This document shows positions 1-8,848 of a DNA stretch of 64,000 bases, piece after piece. The notes under the pieces are model-generated. The model had not been told where the DNA came from. It saw only the letters and a list, made by a program, of their open reading frames with translations, and did no database searches. The DNA is taken from NCBI GenBank assembly GCA_030684405.1, contig JAUXYA010000034.1, forward strand, positions 79,494-143,493, written 5' to 3'. Positions within the stretch are counted from its first letter, which is position 1. Each line of letters begins with the position of its first letter. This DNA comes from Burkholderiales bacterium (GTDB lineage: Bacteria > Pseudomonadota > Gammaproteobacteria > Burkholderiales > SG8-41). A program made the translations under genes and the position numbers.

Positions 1-463
1 TCGACTCCGGCCGGCCGGTGATACCGAGCATCATCGGCTGCGACGGGCCATAAATGTCTGCGTCGAGCACACCAACGGAAGCCCCCTCGGCAGCCAGCGC
101 CAGGGCGAGGTTTACCGCAGTCGTGCACTTGCCGACGCCGCCCTTCCCCGAGGCCACGGCAATGAAGTTCATCACGCCCGGCACCAGCTTGACGCCGCGC
201 TGCACCGCATGGGAGACGATTTTCATTGACACGTTGACCGTGACGCTACCAACGCCGGGGATTTTCTTCAGGCCGTCGCTGACCTGTTTGCGGATCGGCT
301 CGAGCTGGCTTTTCGCCGGATAGCCCAGCAGGATGTCCACCGAAACGTTGTTGCCTTCGACCTTGATGTTCTTCGCCGACTTGCTGCTGATGAAGTCGGT
401 CTTGGTATTCAGGTCGACGAGCTGCTTCAGCGCGCCTTGGACGTCCTGGTCGGTAATGGCCAT
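1..463 (-). CDS. mrp: Mrp/ApbC (NBP35-like) Fe-S carrier ATPase, 5' part only
   Basis: The gene starts at the ATG at 463 and runs off the left edge, so about 154 N-terminal residues are visible. The first ~90 residues are a MIP18/DUF59-type domain. A deviant Walker A P-loop follows ([15 protein letters not shown]), then the family segment [11 protein letters not shown]. Mrp proteins are cytosolic P-loop NTPases that bind and pass on Fe-S clusters. It is divergent from metG, a neighbourhood common in betaproteobacteria. Oddity: the P-loop residue after the lysine is Cys (TGC codon) where Ser or Thr normally helps hold Mg-ATP. The C-terminal CxxC cluster site is outside the window. The family call is firm. 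Confidence 0.93.
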   Translation of the reverse strand, partial: MAITDQDVQGALKQLVDLNTKTDFISSKSAKNIKVEGNNVSVDILLGYPAKSQLEPIRKQVSDGLKKIPGVGSVTVNVSMKIVSHAVQRGVKLVPGVMNFIAVASGKGGVGKCTTAVNLALALAAEGASVGVLDADIYGPSQPMMLGITGRPES

Positions 464-624
464 GTTTCGGGTTCCATTCGGATTGCGTGGTAAGGCCGCG
501 ATTGTAGCGACATCGCCACCCCGGACCAACCACAACTCCATGTCGGAAAAGGTTTTTTTTGCCACGACTCCGACAAGGACGGTGCAGGCCACTGCCAAGC
601 GTCGGGGCTCTCAAAGTTTATTGT

Positions 625-630
625 TATAAT
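625..630 (+). promoter_or_regulatory. Possible -10 box of the metG promoter (TATAAT)
   Basis: A consensus TATAAT lies 35 bases upstream of the metG start, in the 202-bp divergent gap between mrp and metG. The gap is AT-richer than the flanking genes. No convincing -35 hexamer is seen 16-18 bases upstream, so this rests on the -10 match and location alone. Confidence 0.4.
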
Positions 631-665
631 TCAATCCTTTAGCTTCATCCGCCGAAACGCCATCC

Positions 666-3221
666 ATGTCACGTCGCATCCTCGTCACCTCCGCGCTGCC
701 GTATGCGAACGGCGCCATCCACCTCGGCCACCTGGTCGAGTACATCCAGACCGATATCTGGGTGCGTTTCCAGCGCATGCAGGGCCACGAAGTGCACTAT
801 GTCTGCGCCGACGACACCCACGGCACGCCGGTGATGCTGCGCGCGGATGCCGAGGGCATCACGCCGGAAAAGCTGATCGAACGCGTGTGGAAAGAACACA
901 AGCGCGACTTCGACAGTTTCGGCGTTGACTTCGACAATTACTACAGCACCAATTCGCCCGAGAACCGGGCGCTGTGCGAAGAAATCTACGGCGCGCTGAA
1001 GGCGCGAGATCTGATTGCCGTGCGCTCGGTCGAGCAGTTCTACGATCCGGTCAAGGCGATGTTCCTGCCGGATCGCTACATCAAGGGCGAATGCCCTAAA
1101 TGTGGCGCCAAGGACCAGTACGGTGATTCCTGCGAAGCCTGCGGCGCCACCTACGCGCCGGTCGACCTGAAAAATCCCTATTCCACGGTCTCCGGCGCTG
1201 CACCGGTGCGCAAGGCTTCAGAGCATTACTTCTTCAGACTCTCCGATACGCGCTGCGAGACTTTCCTGCGTGACTTCACCCAGAACGCCGACCGCCTGCA
1301 GCCCGAGGCCGCCAACAAGATGAAGGAATGGCTGGGCAAACCCGGTGAAGCGAAGCTCTCGGACTGGGACATTTCGCGCGACGCGCCCTACTTCGGCTTC
1401 GCGATCCCCGGCACTGACGGCAAGAAGTTCTTCTACGTCTGGCTCGACGCGCCGGTCGGTTATTTCGGCAGTTTCACCCACCACGTTCGCAGCAAGAATC
1501 TGGACGATAAGCTGCTGCAGGATTTTCTGCGCCCCGGCAGCGACACCGAGCTGGTGCACTTCATCGGCAAGGACATCCTCTACTTCCACGCCCTGTTCTG
1601 GGCGGGGTTGCTGCAGCACGCCGGCTTCCGCACGCCAACGAAGATATTCGCCCATGGCTTCCTGACCGTGAACGGCGAGAAGATGTCCAAGTCGCGCGGC
1701 ACCTTCATCACCGCCGAGAGCTATATCCAGCAGGGGCTGAACCCGGAATGGCTGCGTTATTACTACGCCGCCAAGCTGAACTCGACGATGGAGGACATCG
1801 ACCTCAGCCTCGATGACTTCGTCGCACGGGTGAACAGTGATCTGGTTGGAAAATTTATCAATATTCTCAGCCGTGCCAGTGGCTTCATCACAAAGCACTT
1901 CGACGGCCGCTTGCTTGAGCCCCAGCCAGACGTAAACGGACAAGAAGTACAGTGGGCCGCAACCTTCAGAGCAATTGCCGCCGCCGAAGAGGCGAAAGTG
2001 GCTTTCGAAGAACGCGAATATGGCAAAGCTGTCCGGGCCATCATGCGCCACGCCGATCGGATAAACGAGCTTTTTGACGCCGCAAAGCCGTGGGAGCTGG
2101 CAAAGAAAATTCCCGGCGACGACAAAGCCAAGGCTGAACTCCACAGCAAATGCAGTGATTGCATCGCTGCGTTCAAAATCCTGACTTATGCCCTGTCACC
2201 CATTCTGCCGATAACGACCGAACGCATCGCCAAACTTCTTAATCTGCCTCTTCCTTTAAAGTGGTCTGACATCGATACTCCTTGCACCAAAATTCAGCCC
2301 TACCAGCACCTGATGGCCCGCGTCGACCCCAAACAAATCGAAGCTTTGGTCGCCGCCAACAAAGAAAGCTTCAAACCCGCCTCCCCTCTCCCCCCGGGAG
2401 AGGGGTCGGGGGTGAGGGAACAGCGCAATCCGTCCCGACAAGCCGTCACAAAAAAAACGCCACTGCCCGATGATCTGCTGAACTTCGCCCGCCAGCTCCG
2501 CCACGAACAAACCGATGCAGAACAGCTGATCTGGGCTTTGCTGCGCAATCGCCGGCTGGCAGACCGCAAATTCCGCAGGCAGCACCCGGTCTCGCTCGGC
2601 AATGCCAACTACATCCTTGATTTCTACTGCGACGAACTGAAACTGGCCGTCGAACTGGACGGCTCGCAACATCAGGAAGAAAAAGTAAAAGACGACATCC
2701 GGACTGAGGCATTGCAGAAAGCCGGCATTTCCACAATCCGTTTTTGGAATAATGAAATACTTCAGCAAACAGACGCAGTACTGGAGAAACTCTGGAACAC
2801 GATCATGGAAAAATCTATTGCAGCATCGTTGCCATCCCCCCTCACCCCCGGCCCCTCTCCCGGGGGGAGAGGGGAGACATCTGGCGCTGATGCGCTGATT
2901 TCGATCGACGATTTCACCAAGATTGACCTCCGCGTCGCCAGAATCGCCAATGCCGAACACGTCGAAGGCGCCGACAAGCTTTTGCGTTTGACGCTCGACG
3001 TCGGCAGCCTTGGCACGAAACAGGTCTTCGCCGGCATCAAGGCGGCTTACGATCCGGCAGCGCTGACCGGCCGGCTGACAGTGATGGTCGCCAACCTCGC
3101 GCCGCGCAAGATGAAATTCGGCATGTCCGAGGGCATGGTGCTCGCCGCCAGCGGCGAAGCGCCGGGCCTCTACCTGCTGTCGCCCGATTCCGGCGCACAG
3201 CCCGGCATGCGCATCAAGTAG
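666..3221 (+). CDS. metG: Methionyl-tRNA synthetase with an internal DUF559 nuclease-like insert
   Basis: Class I aminoacyl-tRNA synthetase that charges tRNA-Met in the cytosol, 851 residues as read. In order: Rossmann catalytic core with HLGH (HIGH motif) near residue 20; zinc knuckle CPKCG...CEACG near 140-160; KMSKS at 339-343; helical anticodon-binding domain to about 560; and a C-terminal Trbp111-like tRNA-binding domain beginning [16 protein letters not shown]. Between the last two domains, where relatives have a loose linker, about 165 residues form a DUF559 domain bracketed by Pro/Gly-rich peptides encoded by inverted repeats. The frame stays open throughout, so one longer polypeptide is predicted. 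The anticodon-domain DNA from about 1840 is visibly less GC-rich than the 5' half. Identity is certain; how the insert affects the protein is unknown. Confidence 0.97.
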   Translation: MSRRILVTSALPYANGAIHLGHLVEYIQTDIWVRFQRMQGHEVHYVCADDTHGTPVMLRADAEGITPEKLIERVWKEHKRDFDSFGVDFDNYYSTNSPENRALCEEIYGALKARDLIAVRSVEQFYDPVKAMFLPDRYIKGECPKCGAKDQYGDSCEACGATYAPVDLKNPYSTVSGAAPVRKASEHYFFRLSDTRCETFLRDFTQNADRLQPEAANKMKEWLGKPGEAKLSDWDISRDAPYFGFAIPGTDGKKFFYVWLDAPVGYFGSFTHHVRSKNLDDKLLQDFLRPGSDTELVHFIGKDILYFHALFWAGLLQHAGFRTPTKIFAHGFLTVNGEKMSKSRGTFITAESYIQQGLNPEWLRYYYAAKLNSTMEDIDLSLDDFVARVNSDLVGKFINILSRASGFITKHFDGRLLEPQPDVNGQEVQWAATFRAIAAAEEAKVAFEEREYGKAVRAIMRHADRINELFDAAKPWELAKKIPGDDKAKAELHSKCSDCIAAFKILTYALSPILPITTERIAKLLNLPLPLKWSDIDTPCTKIQPYQHLMARVDPKQIEALVAANKESFKPASPLPPGEGSGVREQRNPSRQAVTKKTPLPDDLLNFARQLRHEQTDAEQLIWALLRNRRLADRKFRRQHPVSLGNANYILDFYCDELKLAVELDGSQHQEEKVKDDIRTEALQKAGISTIRFWNNEILQQTDAVLEKLWNTIMEKSIAASLPSPLTPGPSPGGRGETSGADALISIDDFTKIDLRVARIANAEHVEGADKLLRLTLDVGSLGTKQVFAGIKAAYDPAALTGRLTVMVANLAPRKMKFGMSEGMVLAASGEAPGLYLLSPDSGAQPGMRIK
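2381..2418 (+). repeat. Left terminal inverted repeat of the DUF559 insert in metG
   Basis: A 38-base sequence pairs with the reverse complement of 2839-2876 at 37 of 38 positions; the only mismatch is T at 2406 versus C in the partner's complement. It contains its own hairpin, CTCTCCC-ccc-GGGAGAG. Read in frame it encodes a Pro/Gly-rich peptide ([13 protein letters not shown]), so it acts as a coding linker. GC-rich 'CCCTCTCCC...GGGAGAGGG' palindromes of this kind recur in many proteobacterial genomes, often beside DUF559 genes. Confidence 0.9.
2839..2876 (-). repeat. Right terminal inverted repeat of the DUF559 insert in metG
   Basis: This is the inverted partner of 2381-2418 (37 of 38 bases). 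It holds the hairpin CTCTCCC-ggg-GGGAGAG and encodes the in-frame linker [14 protein letters not shown] just before the C-terminal tRNA-binding domain of MetG. Confidence 0.9.
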
Positions 3222-3254
3222 GACCGCGAGAGACGGCACAACCCGGCGCCCGCC

Positions 3255-4352
3255 ATGAGCAACGGCAACCGCACCTTCATCTGCAGCGTCATCTTCATCG
3301 ACATCGTCGAGTATTCGAAGAAGTCGGTGGCCGAACAGCTGCGGATCAAGGAACATTTCAACGCCCTGCTCGCCCGTGCGCTGGCTGACGTGCCGGCCAA
3401 GGACCGCATCATCCTCGACACCGGCGACGGCGCGGCGATCAGCTTCCTCGGCGACCCGGAGGACGGCCTGTTCCTCGGCCTTGCGCTGCGCGACGCGCTG
3501 CGCGAGGACAGCACGCTGCAGTTGCGCACCGGCATCAACCTCGGCCCGGTGCGCCTGGTGCGTGACATCAACGGCCAACCCAATATCATCGGCGACGGCA
3601 TCAACGTCGCCCAGCGCATCATGAGCTTTGCCGGGGTCAACCAGGTGTTCGTGTCGCGCTCCTACTACGAGGTGGTCTCTGCTCTGTCGCCCGACTACGC
3701 GCTGCTGTTCGCCTTTGAGGGCTCGCGCACCGACAAGCATGTGCGCGAGCACGAGGTCTACGCACTGGGCGGCGCGCTGGCGCCGCCACGGACACCACGG
3801 CGCGCGCCCGGCGCAGCGGCAGCGCATGCGGCGGCTGCGCTCGACCGGGTCACCCATGCCGCCCACTTCGCACGCGCCCAGGTCATGCGCCGCCCGCCGC
3901 TGGCGACCGCTCTGGCAGTGGCGCTGATCCTGCTCGTCGCCCTCGGCCTGCGGCTCGTACTCAAGGATATCGAGGCCTACGAAAAAAGACAGGCAGAACT
4001 CGCCGAAGCGACGGTCATCATGCCGCGCCCACTACCGGTGCGGCCACAGGCCGCCGAGAAGCCACCTGCACCGGTCGTCGAGGCCCCTCGCGCGCCTGCA
4101 ACCAGTGCAGCACGCAAGCCTGTCGTGGTCCAGGAAGAAGCCGCCACCGGGAGCCTGCGCCTCGCGGTGCTGCCCTGGGGCGAGATCTTCATCAACGGCA
4201 ACAAGTACGGCGTCTCGCCGCCACTGCGCGACATCGCGCTGAAACCCGGCATCTACAAGGTCGAGGTCCGCAATCCGGGCTTTGCTTCTTACCTGCAGGT
4301 GGTGGATGTCCAGTCCGGTGAAGAGATTAGAATCCGGCATCGGTTCCGTTAG
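3255..4352 (+). CDS. Class III nucleotidyl cyclase with C-terminal PEGA-like domain
   Basis: A 365-residue protein. Residues 8-175 form a class III adenylate/guanylate cyclase domain. The metal-binding aspartates appear as D16 (FIDIVEYS) and D58 (TGDG), and the transition-state Asn/Arg pair as N117 and R121 (NVAQR), so activity is plausible. One membrane helix follows at about 215-236, then a Pro/Ala-rich spacer. The PEGA-like beta domain from about 297 (LPWGEIFINGNKYG, GIYKVEVRNPGF) should lie in the periplasm. It starts 33 bases after metG and ends 9 bases before the TssQ-like lipoprotein and kinase genes, so a signalling operon is likely. The product (cAMP or cGMP) cannot be told from sequence. 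Confidence 0.82.
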   Translation: MSNGNRTFICSVIFIDIVEYSKKSVAEQLRIKEHFNALLARALADVPAKDRIILDTGDGAAISFLGDPEDGLFLGLALRDALREDSTLQLRTGINLGPVRLVRDINGQPNIIGDGINVAQRIMSFAGVNQVFVSRSYYEVVSALSPDYALLFAFEGSRTDKHVREHEVYALGGALAPPRTPRRAPGAAAAHAAAALDRVTHAAHFARAQVMRRPPLATALAVALILLVALGLRLVLKDIEAYEKRQAELAEATVIMPRPLPVRPQAAEKPPAPVVEAPRAPATSAARKPVVVQEEAATGSLRLAVLPWGEIFINGNKYGVSPPLRDIALKPGIYKVEVRNPGFASYLQVVDVQSGEEIRIRHRFR

Positions 4353-4361
4353 GGGGAGGCC

Positions 4362-4790
4362 ATGCGTCTGATCCATATATTGCTGCTGCTCGCGCCGCTG
4401 CTCGCCGGCTGCGAAACGGTGCAGAAAGGCGTCAAGAGCGTCACCGACGCCCTCGACTTCGACAAGGAGCGCGCGAAAGCGCAGGAAACCCAGCTGCCGA
4501 GCGCGGAATCCCGCCTCAAGACAGGCATCACCCAGTATGAGGACGGCAGTTACGCGCAGGCCCAGCGTTCACTGCAATCCGCGCTGGCTAGCGGACTCAC
4601 CTCGCGCACCGACCAGGCACAGGCCTACAAGTACCTCGCCTTCATTTACTGCGTCACTGACCGCACCGCACAGTGTCGTCAGGAATTCAACAATGCCTTC
4701 AGCGCCGATCCCAAGTTCGCGCTGACCGCCGCAGAAGCCGGCCACCCGACATGGGGCCCGATTTTCCGCAGTGTCGCCCGCGGTCGCTGA
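4362..4790 (+). CDS. TssQ-family (T6SS-associated) TPR-like lipoprotein
   Basis: A 142-residue precursor with a lipoprotein signal and lipobox LLAGC (lipidated C17). A short helical repeat region contains YEDGSYAQAQRSLQSAL, and the C-terminus has LAFIYC...CRQEF and EAGHPTWGPIFR. From memory, the GHPxWGPVFR ending matches the family annotated as TssQ, a type VI secretion-associated lipoprotein. It lies between a cyclase/PEGA protein and a Ser/Thr kinase. No tss structural genes are in the window, so any secretion role is inference from family name alone. Confidence 0.72.
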   Translation: MRLIHILLLLAPLLAGCETVQKGVKSVTDALDFDKERAKAQETQLPSAESRLKTGITQYEDGSYAQAQRSLQSALASGLTSRTDQAQAYKYLAFIYCVTDRTAQCRQEFNNAFSADPKFALTAAEAGHPTWGPIFRSVARGR

Positions 4791-4803
4791 ACCCGGAAAC
4801 ACC

Positions 4804-6042
4804 ATGGACCAGCCCGCCAGAATCGGCCGCTACGACGTCACCGCGGAAATCGGCCGGGGCGCGATGGGTGTGGTGTATCGCGCGGTTGATCCGATGCTCG
4901 AACGCACGGTGGCGATCAAGACCATCAATATGGCGCTCGACCCGGGCGAGATGGAGCACTACGAAAAACGCTTCACCATTGAGGCGCGCGCCGCCGGCGG
5001 CCTGAACCACCCCAACATCGTCATCATCCATGACATCGGCCGCAGCGGTGACCTCGCCTACATGGCGATGGAATTCCTTGAAGGCCGCGAGCTGCGCGAC
5101 CTGATCATCGGCCGCGAACTCGCCCCGGACCGCGCGCTGGACATTGCCGCGCTGGTCGCCGACGGCCTCGCCTACGCCCATGAGCACGGCGTTGTCCACC
5201 GCGACATCAAGCCGGCCAACATCATGATTCTGCGCGACGGCCGGGTGAAGATCACCGATTTCGGCATTGCCCGCATGCGCACCGCTGACGTGCGGACTCA
5301 GACCGGGGTCGTGCTCGGTTCGCCGCGCTATCTCTCGCCGGAGCAGGTTCTGGGCAAGCGCTCTGACGGTCGCGCCGATATTTTTTCTCTGGGCGTGATC
5401 ATTTACGAGATGGTCGCCGGACAGACGCCCTTCAACGGCGTCGACGTCAACTCGCTGATGTTCCAGATCGTCAATTTCATGCCGCCCCCGCCGAGCTCGG
5501 TCAACCCGTCTCTGCCGCCGATGCTCGATCTGATCATCGCCAAGGCGCTGGCCAAATCCGCTGACGACCGCTACGCGAACATCGCCGAGCTCGCCGCCGA
5601 CCTGCGCACCTGCCGCGCGCAGGGACTGTCCGCCACGATCCCGGCGCCCCAGCCCGCAGCGCCGCAAATGACGCCGGAATCCACCGCCGACCTGTTCATG
5701 GACACGCTGCCCTCGTCACGTGCCGGCGATGCCGGCCACGCGCCGTCCGCTGACACCCTGCCGGCCCGCGGCCTCTCGCGGGACTTCAATTCGATGGCAG
5801 CAACCATGCGGCTTGCCGCGAAGACCGGCGCCATCACCGATCCCGCCAGTTTTGCCGCAGATCTGGGTATCAGCCGCCATGCCATTGACGCTGCAATCCT
5901 CAGCGCCGAAGACGAACCGGAACGCAACTGGGGAGCGACCACGGTCATGCACGCGCCGCCCTGGTCGCAGCGCGACCGCCGCATTTTTCTGGGTGCCACC
6001 GGCTGCGCGCTGGTGCTTGGCGCCGTCATCGTACTGACCTGA
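4804..6042 (+). CDS. Hanks-type serine/threonine protein kinase, C-terminally membrane anchored
   Basis: A 412-residue eukaryotic-like kinase. It has glycine loop GRGAMG (17-22), ATP lysine K39, catalytic loop HRDIKPAN (132-139), DFG at 152-154 and activation-segment end GSPRYLSPEQ. A linker of about 120 residues follows, then one hydrophobic helix in the last 20 residues. There is no periplasmic sensor domain, so any signal must come from a partner. I chose the ATG at 4804. A GTG at 4771 would overlap the lipoprotein gene by 20 bases and add residues outside the kinase fold. Co-transcription with the cyclase and lipoprotein genes is likely. Confidence 0.88.
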   Translation: MDQPARIGRYDVTAEIGRGAMGVVYRAVDPMLERTVAIKTINMALDPGEMEHYEKRFTIEARAAGGLNHPNIVIIHDIGRSGDLAYMAMEFLEGRELRDLIIGRELAPDRALDIAALVADGLAYAHEHGVVHRDIKPANIMILRDGRVKITDFGIARMRTADVRTQTGVVLGSPRYLSPEQVLGKRSDGRADIFSLGVIIYEMVAGQTPFNGVDVNSLMFQIVNFMPPPPSSVNPSLPPMLDLIIAKALAKSADDRYANIAELAADLRTCRAQGLSATIPAPQPAAPQMTPESTADLFMDTLPSSRAGDAGHAPSADTLPARGLSRDFNSMAATMRLAAKTGAITDPASFAADLGISRHAIDAAILSAEDEPERNWGATTVMHAPPWSQRDRRIFLGATGCALVLGAVIVLT

Positions 6043-6051
6043 AGGAGCACC

Positions 6052-7161
6052 ATGCGCATCACCTCTGTGGAAGCCATTGCAGTGGATATTCCTCTGTCGA
6101 AGAATTTCGGCGGATCGACCTACAACGTGCTCAAGCGCTCGACGGTGATTACCCGGTTGCGCACTGACGACGGTCTGGTGAGCAATGTCTACAACGGCGA
6201 CAACCGTGCCCACAGCCTTCAAATTGCACAGCTGATAAAAAATGAATTATTCAATAAAATCAATAACTTAAGTATTTTCGAGCGCGAACTGGCCTGGGAC
6301 CGCATGTTTGCACTGACGCATACCATCAGCGACCGCAAGCTGTTGCTCGAAGCCATCGCCTGTGTCGACTGCGCGATCTGGGACCTTACTGGTCGTGCGC
6401 TGGGCAAAAGTGTGCGCGAGCTGCTCGGTGCCTACCGCACGGAGCTGCCGCTGATTTCCATCGGCGGTTATTACATGCCGGGCAAGACCCACGCCGACAT
6501 CGGGCGTGAAATCGAATCGTACCGCGACGCCGGCATGGCCGGCTGCAAATTCAAGGTCGGTGGCCTGTCGCCGGAAGAAGATGCACAGCGCGTCGCCGTC
6601 GCGCGCAAGGCTGCAGGCGAGGATTTCATCCTCTGCGTCGACGCCAACCGCGGCTGGACCGCGGAGGACGCTATCCGTTTTGCGCGGCTGGTCGAGCCTT
6701 ACGGCATCCGCTGGTTCGAGGAACCTTGCCACTGGTACGATGATGCCGCGCAGATGGCGCGGGTGCGGCAGGCCATCACCATTCCCGTCACCGCGGGGCA
6801 AAGCGAAATCAGCAGCCATGCCATCCGCCGCCTCGTCGACGCGCGCGCGGTGGACCTTGTCAATTACGACGCCTCCGAAGGCGGCGGCGTCACCGACTGG
6901 CTGCGTGCCGCCGGGCTGTGCCATGCCGCCGGCATTGCCATGGCGCACCACGAAGAAGCGCAGATTGCCAGCCACCTGCTGGCCGCCGTTTCGCACGGCA
7001 CCTATGCCGAGTGTTTTGCCGATCCGGCGCGCGATCCCGTGTGGCAGTTGATGTGGGTCAACCGGCCGCCGATTCGCGATGGCATGATGCAGGTCGCCAG
7101 CGGGCATGGTTTCGGCATCGAACTCGACGAAAAAATGATCCAGAAATACCGTACCAACTGA
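6052..7161 (+). CDS. Enolase-superfamily enzyme, mandelate racemase-like subgroup
   Basis: A 369-residue enolase-superfamily protein. An N-terminal capping domain is followed by a TIM barrel with the subgroup's residues: KxK base (CKFKVGG), metal ligands in DANRGW, FEEP and GQSE, and a general-base His in MAHHEEAQ. Such enzymes take a proton alpha to a carboxylate and either racemise or dehydrate sugar acids and related substrates. The specificity cannot be read here. A good ribosome site (AAGGAG) lies before the ATG, 9 bases after the kinase stop. A short AT-rich stretch (6230-6280) has unusual codon use for the gene. Confidence 0.86.
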   Translation: MRITSVEAIAVDIPLSKNFGGSTYNVLKRSTVITRLRTDDGLVSNVYNGDNRAHSLQIAQLIKNELFNKINNLSIFERELAWDRMFALTHTISDRKLLLEAIACVDCAIWDLTGRALGKSVRELLGAYRTELPLISIGGYYMPGKTHADIGREIESYRDAGMAGCKFKVGGLSPEEDAQRVAVARKAAGEDFILCVDANRGWTAEDAIRFARLVEPYGIRWFEEPCHWYDDAAQMARVRQAITIPVTAGQSEISSHAIRRLVDARAVDLVNYDASEGGGVTDWLRAAGLCHAAGIAMAHHEEAQIASHLLAAVSHGTYAECFADPARDPVWQLMWVNRPPIRDGMMQVASGHGFGIELDEKMIQKYRTN

Positions 7162-7183
7162 TCCGGGCGCCGCACCACTGACA

Positions 7184-8827
7184 ATGCCCGCACTGCCCCG
7201 TTTCCGTCCGCGCCTGTTCGAAATATACGGTGAGTACAACGTCGCGCGTCTGCGCGCCGACGTGCTGGCCGGCATCACCGTCGGCATACTTGCGCTGCCG
7301 CTGGCCATCGCCTTCGCCATCGCCTCCGGCATGACGCCGGAGTCCGGCATCTACACCGCGATCATTGCTGGCTTCATCATCTCCGCCTTCGGCGGCTCGC
7401 GAGTGCAGATCGGCGGCCCCACCGGCGCCTTCATCGTCATCGTCTATGGCATCGTCGTCCAGTACGGCGTCGCCAACCTGCTGATCTGCACGCTGATGGC
7501 GGGCGTGATGCTGCTGGCAATGGGGCTGCTGCGCATGGGCAGCTGGATCCGCTTCATCCCCGTGTCGGTGATCAGCGGCTTCACCAAAGGCATCGCAGTG
7601 CTGATCCTGCTGTCGCAGTTCAAGGACTTCCTCGGCCTGCAGACCAGCCAATTGCCGGCGGAATTTTTTGCGCAGATCACGGTACTGTGGAATGCACTGC
7701 ACACGATCAACTGGGTCGCCGTCGGGCTCAGCATGGCCTGCCTGCTGCTGATCGTGTTCTGGCCGAAGCGCTGGAGCCTGCTGCCGAGCCCCATCGTCGC
7801 GCTGGTTTTCGGCACTCTGGCTGCAACGCTGTTCAACCTGCCGGTGGAAACCATAGGCTCCAAGTTTGGCGGCATTCCGCAAACCCTGCCGTCCTTCGCG
7901 CTGCCCGAGCTGTCGCTGGACAAGGTGCGCCACCTGATCGCGCCGGCGATCGCCATCGCGCTGCTCGGCGCCATCGAATCGCTGCTTTCGGCGACTGTCG
8001 CCGACAACATGATCGACGATCGCCATGATCCCAATCAGGAACTGATGGCCCAGGGCCTTGCCAACATCGCCGCACCGCTGTTCGGCGGCTTCTGCGCCAC
8101 CGGCGCCATCGCCCGCACCAGCACCAACGTGCGCATGGGCGCTTTCGGCCCGGTGTCTGGCATTGTCCACGCGGCTACGCTGCTGGTAGTGATTCTTGTC
8201 GCAGCGCCGCTCGCGAAACACGTGCCGCTCGCCGCCCTGTCGGCAATCCTTGTCGTCGTCGCCTGGAAAATGGGCGAATGGAGTGACTTCCGCGAGATGC
8301 GCCGCTACACCATGAACTACCGCGCGGTCCTGCTCGCCACCTTCGTACTGACCGTGGTCTTCGATCTGGTCGTGGCCGTGGAAGTCGGTCTGGTGATGGC
8401 AGCGGTGCTGTTCATCACCCGCATCTCGTCGCTGACCGGCATCGTCGACGATGGTCCGGACACCATCTCCGGCAACCGCGTGCGTGCCTACGAGATGTTC
8501 GGCTCGCTGTTTTTTGGCTCGGCCAACAAGCTCGAACCGCTGCTCGCACACGCAGATCCCGGCGACCCCTGCCGCATCCTGGTCCTCGACATTCAGAGAA
8601 CCATCAATATCGACACCACCGGGCTGGACATCCTCGAATCACTGCGCCGCAAGATGAAGAAGAATGGAAAGGCGCTGGTCATCACCGGCGCCGGCACCCA
8701 GCCGCTGTCGCTGTTCACACGCTCCGGATTCGCGGACAGGCTGGGCGCGGACAACCTGTTTCCGCACCGCTCGGCCGGCATCGCACATGCCCGCGGTCTT
8801 GCGGGCGGTGCGCGACGACCGGATTAG
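7184..8827 (+). CDS. SulP-family anion transporter with STAS domain
   Basis: A 547-residue inner-membrane SLC26/SulP permease. It has about a dozen hydrophobic helices with the hallmark N-terminus (RADVLAGITVGILALPLAI, GGPTGAF) and a cytosolic STAS domain from about residue 445 (LVLDIQRTINIDTTGLDIL). Homologues carry sulfate, bicarbonate or C4-dicarboxylates; nothing nearby fixes the substrate. It follows the enolase-like gene by 22 bases and may share its transcript, which would suit an organic anion substrate, but that is inference. Confidence 0.9.
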   Translation: MPALPRFRPRLFEIYGEYNVARLRADVLAGITVGILALPLAIAFAIASGMTPESGIYTAIIAGFIISAFGGSRVQIGGPTGAFIVIVYGIVVQYGVANLLICTLMAGVMLLAMGLLRMGSWIRFIPVSVISGFTKGIAVLILLSQFKDFLGLQTSQLPAEFFAQITVLWNALHTINWVAVGLSMACLLLIVFWPKRWSLLPSPIVALVFGTLAATLFNLPVETIGSKFGGIPQTLPSFALPELSLDKVRHLIAPAIAIALLGAIESLLSATVADNMIDDRHDPNQELMAQGLANIAAPLFGGFCATGAIARTSTNVRMGAFGPVSGIVHAATLLVVILVAAPLAKHVPLAALSAILVVVAWKMGEWSDFREMRRYTMNYRAVLLATFVLTVVFDLVVAVEVGLVMAAVLFITRISSLTGIVDDGPDTISGNRVRAYEMFGSLFFGSANKLEPLLAHADPGDPCRILVLDIQRTINIDTTGLDILESLRRKMKKNGKALVITGAGTQPLSLFTRSGFADRLGADNLFPHRSAGIAHARGLAGGARRPD

Positions 8828-8848
8828 CGTGCCGGTCGCCGCCGTGGC

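Larger units (their letters stand above)
2381..2876 (+). mobile_element. In-frame DUF559/Vsr-like endonuclease cassette inside metG
   Basis: About 0.5 kb sits between the two inverted repeats. The core (about 2461-2805) encodes a DUF559 domain, a PD-(D/E)XK-fold relative of very short patch repair endonucleases. Visible family marks are [18 protein letters not shown], then [18 protein letters not shown] with the acidic D and E(LD) positions, then [12 protein letters not shown] at the end. No stop or usable ATG occurs before the nuclease core, so it is apparently translated only as part of MetG. It lacks intein splicing motifs (no Cys/Ser start, no HN end). Lower GC than the 5' half of metG suggests transfer. 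Mobility is inferred from the terminal repeats and their position; no target duplication could be identified. Confidence 0.8.

Noticed and set aside
2381..2876. Intein in metG
   Set aside because: The insert has no N-terminal Cys/Ser, no block B or F motifs and no terminal HN; it is a DUF559 domain between inverted repeats.
2256..3866. 536-codon open frame on the minus strand across the end of metG and the cyclase gene
   Set aside because: It is antisense to two well-supported genes and has low-complexity composition with no recognisable domain.
7058..8551. 497-codon minus-strand frame opposite the SulP gene
   Set aside because: It is antisense to a conserved membrane protein, with Asp/His/Gln-rich composition typical of a complement.
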